The notes under the pieces were generated by a model. The model did no database searches, was not told where the DNA came from, and worked only from the letters and a program-made list of their open reading frames with translations. Made by a program: the position numbers and the translations under genes. Below, one piece after another: positions 1-7,206 of a stretch of DNA of 40,310 bases. Every line of letters starts with the position of its first letter. Position 1 is the first letter of the stretch. The DNA is from Actinomycetes bacterium (GTDB taxonomy: Bacteria; Actinomycetota; Acidimicrobiia; Acidimicrobiales; JAMCPL01), in contig JAKBVZ010000016.1 of the NCBI GenBank assembly GCA_021841005.1, positions 1 through 40,310 on the forward strand, written 5' to 3'.

Positions 1-343
1 GCGCAACACACCGCCACCGACGACGTCGCCAGGTGACCCTCGTAACCTGGCCGCCAACCGACGAAGCGATGAGGTCATCGAGTACGTGTCCTAAGGATTC
101 GACGCTCGATCCACATTCCGGACAGGCGACCGGGCAATTATCTGTCTCGATTAGAAGATCCAACGTGTCGGCGGTTTTACGCAGCTCGATGACCCTCGCC
201 CCGGGGATCCTAAGCAACAGTGCAGCCATCTTCTGCGGGTCCGACTCCACCATACGAGTAGATATCAGAACCTCCCAACCCCCTTGAAATCCGAAGAGCT
301 TGTATCTGTCACGTAATGCGAGTGCAGCCTTCCTGTCCAGCAT
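1..343 (-). CDS. ISL3-type transposase, N-terminal part (runs off the window)
   Basis: Reading the minus strand from ATG at 343 gives an open frame to the window edge (about 114 residues). It contains a segment typical of the start of ISL3 transposases: a short LLLRIPGARV strand region, then CPECG, a histidine, and a basic RRRRWRC stretch. Together these match the zf-ISL3 zinc-binding domain (two Cys near CPxCG, His, later Cys). The DDE catalytic domain would lie outside the window. Homologues usually begin close to the LLLRIPGARV region, so ATG at 253 is an alternative start; neither has a convincing ribosome site. The element end must lie between this gene and the AtuA stop at 400, but I could not define a terminal inverted repeat. 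The family call rests on the zinc-finger pattern only. Confidence 0.7.
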   Translation of the reverse strand, partial: MLDRKAALALRDRYKLFGFQGGWEVLISTRMVESDPQKMAALLLRIPGARVIELRKTADTLDLLIETDNCPVACPECGSSVESLGHVLDDLIASSVGGQVTRVTWRRRRWRCVA

Positions 344-399
344 GCGACAACTACTCTGTGCAGGTATGCGCAATGCAAGTTGTTTGGATGGGTAAAGCG

Positions 400-2244
400 T
401 CAGGAAACGAGATGCCGTGGAATCTCGACCAGTCTGGAGCGTAAGTACTCGCCGAGACCCTTCGCCTGGGGATCAGGTCTGGTGGATGAAGCCACTCCTT
501 CTTGCAGGAGTCCGTGGATGACGAAGTTGACGGCATTGATGTTTGGTAATTCGTAGCGGTCCACCTGCAGGTCTCTGGCCTCTTCCAGCAGTTCCTTCAA
601 CCTTGTTACGGTGAGGTATCCTGCAAGCCACTCATACCCCAAGGTGTCTCTTGCCCAGAATCCCACGTTGGCATTGGGTCCCTTGTCGCCTGATCGAGCA
701 CCGATGATCGTTCCGAGTGGCACCCTTGCATCTTCAGTATGAGCAACTATATCCTCAGTATGAGCAACGCCGGCTGACCCTCCAGCCCGTAGTACTTTCT
801 CCGCGTCTCTGGCTTGTACCCGTTCGATCTCCGCCAGCGGTAGGGTGTGCTCAGGCAACACATCGAGATCTTCCACAGTACCATCGTAATGTACTACCTT
901 CTGGTGTACCCATTGCGGATCGACGAGGGCGGGCCAGTAGATGCCGTAAGCTGAAGCGTCTTGCGGAAGTGATGTCAGGTACAACCCCGGGTAGCCAGCT
1001 AGTGCCATCTCGATTGCCTTGGAGGAGAATGCCCGCCCTACTTTTTTGGCATCGACGTCTTTGACGGTGATGCGGAACTCAGCGGTGGATAGCTGATGCG
1101 CAGGATAATCGGGATGATCGCAGCGTATAAGCCTCATGTCCATCTCGCCGAAGTCATCCTTCCCGCCTATTTCGTGGAGTACGGTCCGTTCGATGAGTGC
1201 GGCCTTACCCTCGATGTCAAGGCCGGTGAGCACAAAGCCGATACTGTTACGCCATCCCCCCAGAAGGTTGATACATACCTTGAGCTTATCGGGGGCCGGG
1301 TAGCCCTTCACGCCGCTTATCTTCACACGATCTGTACCCACAGTCTCCAGGCGTATCGTAGAGAAGTCGGCGACTACGTCGGGATTCGCGTAGCAGGGGC
1401 CGGCGATTTCGTAGAGGAGTTGCGCAGTGACAGTATCGGGAGTCACCTGGCCGCCGGTACCAACGTGTTTGGTGATTACTGACGTTCCGTCGGAGGCAAC
1501 TTCGGCTATGGGAAAGCCTGGATGCTCGAGGCCAGGAACTTCCCGGAAGAACGGGTAGTTACCTCCAGTTGCTTGGGTGCCACATTCGATGACGTGCCCT
1601 GCGACTACTGCACCGGCAAGGTTGTCCCAGTCTTCGCGGTCCCACCCGTGCCACCACGCGGCTGGCCCTACAACAAGTGATGCATCGGTCACCCTTCCTG
1701 TCACGACTACGTCTGCACCCTTGGCTAGGGCGGACTGTATGCCTGATGCTCCCAGATAGGCGTTTGCAGTGATAGAGGGGCTCGTCAAGGTGTCGAGATC
1801 CAAGCCGGTGTCCATGTGGCTAAGCGGGTTGCCTGCGCCAATGATATTGTCTACATCTTGCAGGATATCATCTCCATCTACGTACGATATTTTAGCATCC
1901 AGGCCGAGCTTTGTTGCCAGTTCCGTCAATCTGTGGCTGAGTCCCGCAGGATTGAGCCCTCCCGCGTTGGCCACCACCTTGATGCCGCGTTCCAAGCATG
2001 TTGCCAGCACTTCCTCCATCTGGGTAAGGAAAGTTGTAGCATAGCCCCGTTCGGAGTCCTTGCTGCGTGCTTTCCAGAGGATGAGCATGGTGAGTTCGGC
2101 GAGGTAGTCGCCGGTCAGAACATCTATAGGACCATCCATCACCATTTCCTTGGCGGCTGCCAAGCGGTCACCGTAGAAGCCGGAGCAGTTGCCTATCCTT
2201 ACCGGTCGTGTCCCTCGGTGGTCGTACCTTGCGTTACCGTCCAT
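400..2244 (-). CDS. AtuA-like protein (DUF1446), acyl-CoA carboxylase operon
   Basis: A 614-residue protein. The N-terminal two thirds match the DUF1446/AtuA family, with VRIGNCSGFYGDR near residue 15, then DVLTGDYLAELTM and VVANAGGLNPAGL. The C-terminal 110 residues match the small AtuA-associated domain (IIGARSGDKGPNANVGFW, then NAVNFVIHGLL). AtuA is named from the acyclic terpene utilisation cluster of Pseudomonas; its biochemical role is not well defined. The gene starts three bases after the biotin carboxylase stop, so it is very probably cotranslated with the carboxylase and shares its pathway (catabolism of a branched or terpenoid acyl-CoA is an inference). A 21-bp in-frame duplication near residues 492-505 gives VAHTED twice in the linker between the two domains. 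The 3' end is about 60 bp from the transposase start. Confidence 0.85.
   Translation of the reverse strand: MDGNARYDHRGTRPVRIGNCSGFYGDRLAAAKEMVMDGPIDVLTGDYLAELTMLILWKARSKDSERGYATTFLTQMEEVLATCLERGIKVVANAGGLNPAGLSHRLTELATKLGLDAKISYVDGDDILQDVDNIIGAGNPLSHMDTGLDLDTLTSPSITANAYLGASGIQSALAKGADVVVTGRVTDASLVVGPAAWWHGWDREDWDNLAGAVVAGHVIECGTQATGGNYPFFREVPGLEHPGFPIAEVASDGTSVITKHVGTGGQVTPDTVTAQLLYEIAGPCYANPDVVADFSTIRLETVGTDRVKISGVKGYPAPDKLKVCINLLGGWRNSIGFVLTGLDIEGKAALIERTVLHEIGGKDDFGEMDMRLIRCDHPDYPAHQLSTAEFRITVKDVDAKKVGRAFSSKAIEMALAGYPGLYLTSLPQDASAYGIYWPALVDPQWVHQKVVHYDGTVEDLDVLPEHTLPLAEIERVQARDAEKVLRAGGSAGVAHTEDIVAHTEDARVPLGTIIGARSGDKGPNANVGFWARDTLGYEWLAGYLTVTRLKELLEEARDLQVDRYELPNINAVNFVIHGLLQEGVASSTRPDPQAKGLGEYLRSRLVEIPRHLVS
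730..771 (-). repeat. 21-bp in-frame tandem duplication in AtuA-like gene
   Basis: Two adjacent 21-bp units (730-750 and 751-771) differ at only a few bases and encode VAHTEDI and VAHTEDA in the linker before the C-terminal small domain. The unit is a multiple of three, so the frame is kept. Confidence 0.8.
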
Positions 2245-2247
2245 CGC

Positions 2248-4323
2248 TCAGGCATTGCCTTCGTCGTTGGACACTACGGCCAAGATCTTGCCGGCTTCAA
2301 CCTGGTCGCCTACTCCGACGTAGACCGATGTCACCATTCCACTTGTTGGAGAGCGTACTTCATGTGCCATCTTCATTGCCTCGAGAGCGAAGAGCAGATC
2401 CCCTTCCTCCACATGCTGCCCTTCGCTTATCATTACTTTGATTACGGTACCGGGAAGTGGCGCTTCCAGGGATCCCAGTTCCAACTCATGTCCGGTGACC
2501 GGGAATCGCTCCACCTCTTTGAACACGAGCGATCCATCCGGTCCATCTACATATATCTGGTTTCCTGCCGCATCTACTTGCAAACGCTTCAAAATGCCTT
2601 GATGCTCCAGTCTGACTTCTTGCGGTGCAGATGATACGTAGGCGATATCTTGGCATTCCTCACTGTCGACGAATAGCCGTGCCGTTTTACCGTAGCGATC
2701 AAACTCGTAGCCGGCGGTGACGACGGTGCCACCGTCCATCTCGTAGTCGACCGACTGTGGTTGGGTAGGCAAGTTGCGCCAGCCTGAAGGTATACGGCGT
2801 TGCACCTTTGCGTTTTCTCGTGAAACCGCCTGGGTTGCGAGCGCGGCGGCGAGCGCGTACAGTCTGCTCTGCCCGCCTGGCGCGGTGGACAGGGATAGGT
2901 CAGATGGGGCATGCCTGGTCAGAAAACCCGTGTCGATCTGGCCCGCTACCATCTCCGGGTGCCTGAGGATGGCCACCAGCAGGTTCCTGTTGGTGGTGAT
3001 TCCGTGGATCCTCGCTCGCATCAGCGCAGAGGCGAGCAGTTCCAACGCTTCTTCGCGGGTATTGCCGTGCGAGATGACCTTGGCCAGCATTGAATCGTAG
3101 TACGGGCTTACTACCGATCCGCTCGCGACACCTGTGTCTACTCGTATGCCGTTCATTTCGGGTATATCGAAACGGTACAATGTACCGGTGGAAGGCTGCC
3201 AGTCCTTCGTGACGTCCTCTGCATATAGCCTCGCTTCCACTGCGTGACCCTTTATGGTGGTATCTGTCGATGCTATGTCGAGCGGCTTGCCCTGTGCTAT
3301 TTCCAGCTGGAGTCGCACCATGTCTATGCCACAGACCAGTTCGGTAACGGGATGCTCGACCTGTATACGCGTGTTGACTTCGAGGAAGGCGAAGGTACCG
3401 TCCTGCAACAGGATGAACTCCACAGTTCCCGCACCTACATACCCTATTGTGGTGGCAGCTTTCACAGCTGCATTGCACAGAGCTTGGCGCAGTGCAGTGT
3501 CTACCGCGGGGGAAGGACTTTCTTCGATGATTTTCTGGTGTCGACGTTGTATCGAACACTCTCTTTCGTTGAGGTGTATCACATTACCGTAAATATCCCC
3601 TACGATTTGTACCTCGATGTGGCGTGGATCGATTGCGTAGGGTTCCAGGAAGACGGTTCCGTCGCCGAATGCTGATAAAGCTTCTCGGGTTGCTGATGTA
3701 ACCGCCTCCAGCAGGTCTTCTGGGTTCTCGACCACTCGCATGCCACGCCCACCACCACCGGCTGATGCCTTCACCAGCACAGGCCAAGGGAGATTGCCTG
3801 CCTCTTTCAGCAAGTTGTCGATGGACTCTGGGTCCTGCGAGTCTATCGTGGACGCATCTATTGCTACAGTGGGCAGGATAGGAACTCCGGCTTGTGCCAT
3901 CATGTCCTTGGCGGCAAGTTTCGATCCCATAGCCGCTATCACATCGGGAGGGGGTCCTACGAAGGTGATCCCTGCGTCGCGGCAAGCTACCGCAAAGCGT
4001 GAGTCTTCCGACAGGAACCCGTATCCTGGGTGGATGGCATCAGCGCCCGAGCGCTTGGCGGCATCCACGATCTTTTCGATTTGCAGGTAGGTGTCTGTCG
4101 CAGCTGTTCCCGGAAGACGGACTGCCACGTCAGCGTCCTTGACGTGGAGGGCCTCTGAGTCTGCGTCGGAGAAGACGGCGATGCACGATATTCCCATGGC
4201 GTGTGCCGTGGTCATGATGCGTCGCGCTATCTCGCCTCTATTGGCGATGAGCAGTTTCCTGATGGGGTGGATGATCATGCCTTTCTGGTCGTGAGCGTTG
4301 CCGACCTTGCCCTGCTCGCTCAT
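2248..4323 (-). CDS. Acyl-CoA carboxylase alpha subunit (biotin carboxylase + biotin carrier)
   Basis: A 691-residue ATP-dependent biotin carboxylase fused to a biotin carboxyl carrier domain, the usual actinobacterial and methylcrotonyl/geranyl-CoA carboxylase alpha layout. Visible motifs are KLLIANRGEIARRI (about residue 23), HPGYGFLSE, the glycine-rich ATP loop SAGGGGRGMR, RECSIQRRHQK, and the catalytic EVNTRIQVEHPVTE. The C-terminal biotin site is LEAMKMAHE, with the acceptor lysine near residue 650. It carboxylates biotin with bicarbonate and ATP and hands the carboxyl group to the carboxyltransferase encoded upstream (4512-6113). The start ATG at 4323 has no good ribosome site of its own; a strong AAGGAG lies in front of a six-codon ORF whose stop overlaps this start (see 4320-4340). 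Substrate specificity cannot be read from the sequence. Confidence 0.93.
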   Translation of the reverse strand: MSEQGKVGNAHDQKGMIIHPIRKLLIANRGEIARRIMTTAHAMGISCIAVFSDADSEALHVKDADVAVRLPGTAATDTYLQIEKIVDAAKRSGADAIHPGYGFLSEDSRFAVACRDAGITFVGPPPDVIAAMGSKLAAKDMMAQAGVPILPTVAIDASTIDSQDPESIDNLLKEAGNLPWPVLVKASAGGGGRGMRVVENPEDLLEAVTSATREALSAFGDGTVFLEPYAIDPRHIEVQIVGDIYGNVIHLNERECSIQRRHQKIIEESPSPAVDTALRQALCNAAVKAATTIGYVGAGTVEFILLQDGTFAFLEVNTRIQVEHPVTELVCGIDMVRLQLEIAQGKPLDIASTDTTIKGHAVEARLYAEDVTKDWQPSTGTLYRFDIPEMNGIRVDTGVASGSVVSPYYDSMLAKVISHGNTREEALELLASALMRARIHGITTNRNLLVAILRHPEMVAGQIDTGFLTRHAPSDLSLSTAPGGQSRLYALAAALATQAVSRENAKVQRRIPSGWRNLPTQPQSVDYEMDGGTVVTAGYEFDRYGKTARLFVDSEECQDIAYVSSAPQEVRLEHQGILKRLQVDAAGNQIYVDGPDGSLVFKEVERFPVTGHELELGSLEAPLPGTVIKVMISEGQHVEEGDLLFALEAMKMAHEVRSPTSGMVTSVYVGVGDQVEAGKILAVVSNDEGNA

Positions 4324-4340
4324 CTTACTTTCGAGTCCAT
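4320..4340 (-). other. Six-codon leader ORF (MDSKVR) overlapping the carboxylase alpha start
   Basis: On the minus strand AAGGAG (4353-4348) is followed after 7 nt by ATG at 4340. This opens a six-codon frame whose TGA overlaps the ATG of the biotin carboxylase gene as ATGA. The downstream gene lacks its own strong ribosome site, so termination-reinitiation coupling is likely. It is too short for a functional protein call; an upstream non-canonical start of the large gene is the alternative. Confidence 0.5.
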
Positions 4341-4511
4341 TGCGATACTCCTTGTTACTAATAAGATGCCAGACAGACTATGTGTCCGGCGAAACGGATC
4401 AGGCGTACGCCACCGTATGCCATCAACCTTATGGACCTTGCCGGCTTCCCTATACGACGGAGAGGCAGCTCCATAAACTTTGCCTGCTACTTCGTACACT
4501 GGACCTTCGTC
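4324..4511 (-). other. 188-bp spacer between the two carboxylase genes
   Basis: This is the gap between the carboxyltransferase stop and the biotin carboxylase start. Apart from the six-codon ORF and its AAGGAG site near the downstream end, I see no gene, no strong hairpin and no clear promoter. The length is unusual for two subunits of one complex, which are normally spaced by a few bases. Confidence 0.5.
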
Positions 4512-6113
4512 TTACATACGGAATACGCCATATCCCTTTCCACCCGTGAAGTGTGTATTGTCTATAACGGAAAGGCATATACCCAGTACAGTACGCGTAT
4601 CGCGTGGATCTATGATGCCATCATCGTATAGGCGAGCAGACAGGAAGAATGGCTTCTCTTCCGCCAGTATCTGGTCCTCGACCATCTTGCGTACGGCTTC
4701 ATTGGCTTCCTCGTCGAAAGGAACCCCTCTGGATTCCGCATTCTGGCGAGCAACGATAGACAGTACGCCGGCCAGCTGGGCTGCACCCATCACGGAGGAA
4801 CGCGCCGATGGCCATGCAAAGAGGAAGCGCGGGTTATAGGCTCGTCCGCACATGCCGTAGTTGCCGGCTCCGTACGAAGCTCCGAGGATGATCGTAAGGT
4901 GGGGGACCGTCGAGTTCGCCACCGCATTGATCATCTTGGCTCCGTTCTTGATTATGCCTCCCTGTTCGTAGACCTTGCCTACCATGTAGCCTGTGGTGTT
5001 CTGCAGGAATAGCAGTGGGGTGTCCGTCTGGTTGGCCAGCTGGATGAATTGCGTGGCCTTTTCGGCCTCTTCGCTGAACAGTACGCCCTGGTGGTTGGCC
5101 AGTATCCCGATAGGGTAGCCGTGAATGGATGCCCATCCGGTAACGAGATTGGTTCCGTAGAGTGGCTTGAACTCGTCGAAGCGCGATCCGTCCACTATCC
5201 TGGCCATCACTTCCCTGGGGTCGAAGGGCACTTTTGGATCGGCCGAAGCTATGCCGAGAAGCTCCTCGGGATCGTACAGAGGGTCATCTGGTTCCATGGA
5301 GGGTCCTGGCCCCTCTTTACGCCAGTTCAGCCTGTATATTATATCTCTTCCTATGCGTATGGCCTCCAACTCGTCCTTTGCGAAATAATCAGCGAGTCCG
5401 GATACCTTGGCATGCATGGCCGCTCCACCGAGTTCCTCGTCGTCGGATTCTTCTCCGGTAGCCATCTTCACGAGCGGAGGGCCACCCAGAAATACCTTTG
5501 AACGCTTATCTATCATAACGACATAATCGCACATGCCAGGTATATAGGCTCCTCCTGCTGTAGAGTTGCCGAAAACAAGGGCGACGGTAGGCATCTTAGC
5601 AGCTGAGCGATTGGTCAAGTCCTTGAACATCCTGCCGCCCGGTATGAATATCTCGCCTTGTGTGGGAAGGTCTGCCCCGCCCGATTCCACAAGATTTATG
5701 GTGGGCAGCCTATTTTCCATGGCTATGTCGGCTCCCCTGAAGGTCTTTTTCATTGTGAAGGGATTGGAAGCACCACCCTTGACGGTGGGATCGCTGGCAG
5801 TGATAAGGCACTCTACTCCATTTACCACTCCAATGCCCAGTACCGATGACGCACCTACGGCGAATTGGGTACCCCATGCGCTAAGTGGGCAGAGCTCCAG
5901 GAAAGCGGAGTCCCTGTCCAGCAGGAGCTCGATCCTTTCCCTGGCTAGCATTTTCCCTCGATTCCGGTGGCGTTGAACGTAGTGTTCACCACCTCCAGCT
6001 TTCACTAGGGCCAGTTGCTCATCGAGTTCGCTGAGCGCGCTGAGCATGGTATCCCGGTTTTCCTTGAAGGTATCCGAAGAAGGAGCAAGTCTGGTGGTCA
6101 ATACATGTGGCAT
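4512..6113 (-). CDS. Acyl-CoA carboxylase beta subunit (carboxyltransferase)
   Basis: A 533-residue carboxyltransferase of the propionyl/methylcrotonyl/geranyl-CoA carboxylase family, close to the normal length (about 535). Family features are ARHT-like QRHRNRGKMLARERIELLLD at the N-terminus, the acyl-CoA oxyanion region with GGAYIPGMCDYVVMI, and the C-terminal carboxybiotin region LGASYGAGNYGMCGRAY followed by FAWPSARSSVMG. The GNYGMCGRAY version is typical of the methylcrotonyl/geranyl group rather than AccD. It transfers the carboxyl group from carboxybiotin to an acyl-CoA. First gene of the operon by orientation; a candidate promoter lies at 6160-6189. The neighbouring AtuA-like gene suggests a geranyl-CoA- or methylcrotonyl-CoA-like substrate, which is inference. 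Confidence 0.92.
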   Translation of the reverse strand: MPHVLTTRLAPSSDTFKENRDTMLSALSELDEQLALVKAGGGEHYVQRHRNRGKMLARERIELLLDRDSAFLELCPLSAWGTQFAVGASSVLGIGVVNGVECLITASDPTVKGGASNPFTMKKTFRGADIAMENRLPTINLVESGGADLPTQGEIFIPGGRMFKDLTNRSAAKMPTVALVFGNSTAGGAYIPGMCDYVVMIDKRSKVFLGGPPLVKMATGEESDDEELGGAAMHAKVSGLADYFAKDELEAIRIGRDIIYRLNWRKEGPGPSMEPDDPLYDPEELLGIASADPKVPFDPREVMARIVDGSRFDEFKPLYGTNLVTGWASIHGYPIGILANHQGVLFSEEAEKATQFIQLANQTDTPLLFLQNTTGYMVGKVYEQGGIIKNGAKMINAVANSTVPHLTIILGASYGAGNYGMCGRAYNPRFLFAWPSARSSVMGAAQLAGVLSIVARQNAESRGVPFDEEANEAVRKMVEDQILAEEKPFFLSARLYDDGIIDPRDTRTVLGICLSVIDNTHFTGGKGYGVFRM

Positions 6114-6159
6114 AGTGTCTCTAAGACGTTCATACTAGCGGTGTCGTATGCAGGTGTGC

Positions 6160-6189
6160 AATATAAGAGACCAATCTTATGACTTCCAA
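6160..6189 (-). promoter_or_regulatory. Candidate promoter and operator of the carboxylase operon
   Basis: Minus strand: TTGGAA (6189-6184), an 18-nt spacer, then TATATT (6165-6160), about 45 bp before the carboxyltransferase ATG. A perfect 6-bp inverted repeat (ATAAGA, 6163-6168; TCTTAT, 6175-6180; 6-nt spacer) covers the -10 box and the spacer, a plausible repressor site. Assigned from pattern only. Confidence 0.4.
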
Positions 6190-6193
6190 AATA

Positions 6194-6228
6194 CGAAACA
6201 CCTACCGTATTGCACGGTAGGTGTTTCG
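6194..6228 (-). terminator. Strong hairpin, probable terminator of the 6341-6709 gene
   Basis: Perfect 15-bp inverted repeat (6194-6208 and 6214-6228) with a 5-nt loop. Read on the minus strand it lies 113 nt after the stop of the small gene and is followed by TATTTTGG, a weak T tract. It separates the small gene from the carboxylase promoter. It could equally act as a leader or operator structure for the carboxylase operon. Confidence 0.7.
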
Positions 6229-6340
6229 ATCGCCAGACGCTCCCAAGGGGGGCAAGGAGAGCCTAGCTTTTAGCCGGCAGGAGTCAGGACTTGGGGTGGG
6301 TGGCTTCCTGCCGGAATCTATGTACTGCTATCGGATCTTA

Positions 6341-6709
6341 TCAGGATGTGCTGGAAAGCAGCTTCTCTGCGATCTGCCTCTTGGTTGTACGTGCCTGGTG
6401 TTGAGCGTATTTCAGGGCGGCCCTAGCCTCGCTGGGCAGTTTCTCCTCTAGTGGCTCGAGGCTTGTATCGATACGATCCAGCACCGCCTCGAGTTTGCTG
6501 TCTGCAGCCTTTGCTCTTGCTGTCAGGTCGTGCCTGGCAATCGACAGGGTGTCGGTCAGATTCTGGCTGGGCGACCCGAGACGCTTTGCCAACTCGTTTC
6601 GCTTGACCTGGGCACGCTGGACGCCCATAACTCCCAATCCTACAGCTACATAGGCAGCGTTCTTTGCAATTCCTGCAACTTCCTCTTTTAATTCTTTTAC
6701 TCCAGCCAT
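6341..6709 (-). CDS. Small protein of unknown function, hydrophobic segment plus helical tail
   Basis: A 122-residue protein; I do not recognise a family. The start is ATG at 6709 because GGAGG lies 6 nt upstream. The open frame continues further upstream, but those codons fall in the repeat-rich leader. Residues 19-32 (AAYVAVGLGVMGVQ) form one short hydrophobic segment. The rest is rich in Ala, Lys, Glu, Leu and Arg with helical periodicity (LDRIDTSLEPLEEKLPSEAR), suggesting a coiled-coil or membrane-associated helical protein. The architecture is loosely like phasin or heparin-binding haemagglutinin-type proteins, without clear motifs. It has its own consensus promoter, a leader of about 190 nt and a terminator, so it is an independent unit that may be strongly expressed. 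Confidence 0.65.
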   Translation of the reverse strand: MAGVKELKEEVAGIAKNAAYVAVGLGVMGVQRAQVKRNELAKRLGSPSQNLTDTLSIARHDLTARAKAADSKLEAVLDRIDTSLEPLEEKLPSEARAALKYAQHQARTTKRQIAEKLLSSTS

Positions 6710-6740
6710 ATCAAACCTCCTTGACATCTTGCCGTTGTCC

Positions 6741-6768
6741 TGTGCAATGCAACTTGTGCAATGCAACT
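6741..6768. repeat. 14-bp exact tandem duplication
   Basis: TGTGCAATGCAACT occurs twice without a gap (6741-6754 and 6755-6768). The non-triplet unit length fits its non-coding position. Confidence 0.85.
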
Positions 6769-6777
6769 TTGCACCAT

Positions 6778-6808
6778 GTGCATCATGCACTTAGCATGCA
6801 TCATGCAC
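6778..6808. repeat. Repeated palindromic TGCATCATGCAC motif
   Basis: TGCATCATGCAC occurs at 6779-6790 and 6797-6808, 18 bp apart. The first copy is part of the 13-bp palindrome GTGCATCATGCAC. The spacing is close to two helical turns, so tandem binding of a dimeric regulator is conceivable. Confidence 0.55.
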
Positions 6809-6839
6809 AAGGATATGCGAGCCAATCAAGTATCCGGCG

Positions 6840-6865
6840 GGCAAACCACCTTATTCTGGTTTGCC
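6840..6865. repeat. Inverted repeat (GGCAAACCA / TGGTTTGCC)
   Basis: Perfect 9-bp arms at 6840-6848 and 6857-6865 with an 8-nt loop. It lies in the predicted leader of the minus-strand small gene, about 35 nt after its transcription start. No T tract follows on either strand, so an operator or RNA stem is likelier than a terminator. Confidence 0.6.
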
Positions 6866-6905
6866 AGTGGACTTTCCTCGAATGGGGTTACATCCTCTGC
6901 TAGCT

Positions 6906-6934
6906 ATTATAACATTTATAATAAACAATTGCAA
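6906..6934 (-). promoter_or_regulatory. Sigma70-type promoter for the 6341-6709 gene
   Basis: Minus strand: TTGCAA (6934-6929), a spacer of exactly 17 nt, then a perfect TATAAT (6911-6906), inside an AT-rich stretch that stands out from its surroundings. It points towards the small gene. Confidence 0.65.
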
Positions 6935-7206
6935 GCACTTTTGTAAAAAAGGCTGTTACCAGCAATTATGCGGCTCCTAGCTCCTTGTCGATCTATCTAC
7001 TGGAGGCAATTCCCGCGCTCACCATATGCCTTTGCCTTACTGGTTGGCTGTTCAGCCTGCTCGATCTGGGCGTTTCCCGGTACAAAGTGAACGAGCCGGA
7101 GCGTGACATCAGCAGCCGTCAGTGGCCGTGGTGCCACTTTCTGACTATGGCGTGAAACGTTCAGAGCGTATTATTGCTAATGTGCTGCTCGTGATGGTGA
7201 TGCGCT
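6935..7206. other. Intergenic stretch upstream of the GT2 gene
   Basis: No recognised gene. A short plus-strand frame from TTG near 7000 to TGA near 7146 would give about 50 residues with a hydrophobic core (IPALTICLCLTGWLFSLLDL), but there is no clear start signal and no family. A poly-A run sits at 6945-6952. I found no convincing promoter for the downstream gene. Confidence 0.35.

Larger units (their letters stand above)
6710..6899 (-). promoter_or_regulatory. Predicted ~190-nt leader of the small gene, repeat- and hairpin-rich
   Basis: Between the predicted transcription start (about 6899) and the ATG at 6709, this stretch holds three structures. There is a 9-bp perfect inverted repeat (6840-6848 and 6857-6865), a palindrome GTGCAT-C-ATGCAC (6778-6790) whose core is repeated at 6797-6808, and a 14-bp exact tandem duplication (6741-6768). 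It could be a structured regulatory leader or an array of protein-binding sites. No known riboswitch consensus was recognised. Confidence 0.45.

Noticed and set aside
1816-2634. Plus-strand 272-codon frame across the AtuA/biotin carboxylase junction
   Set aside because: Antisense shadow of two clearly conserved genes; composition and lack of motifs argue against coding.
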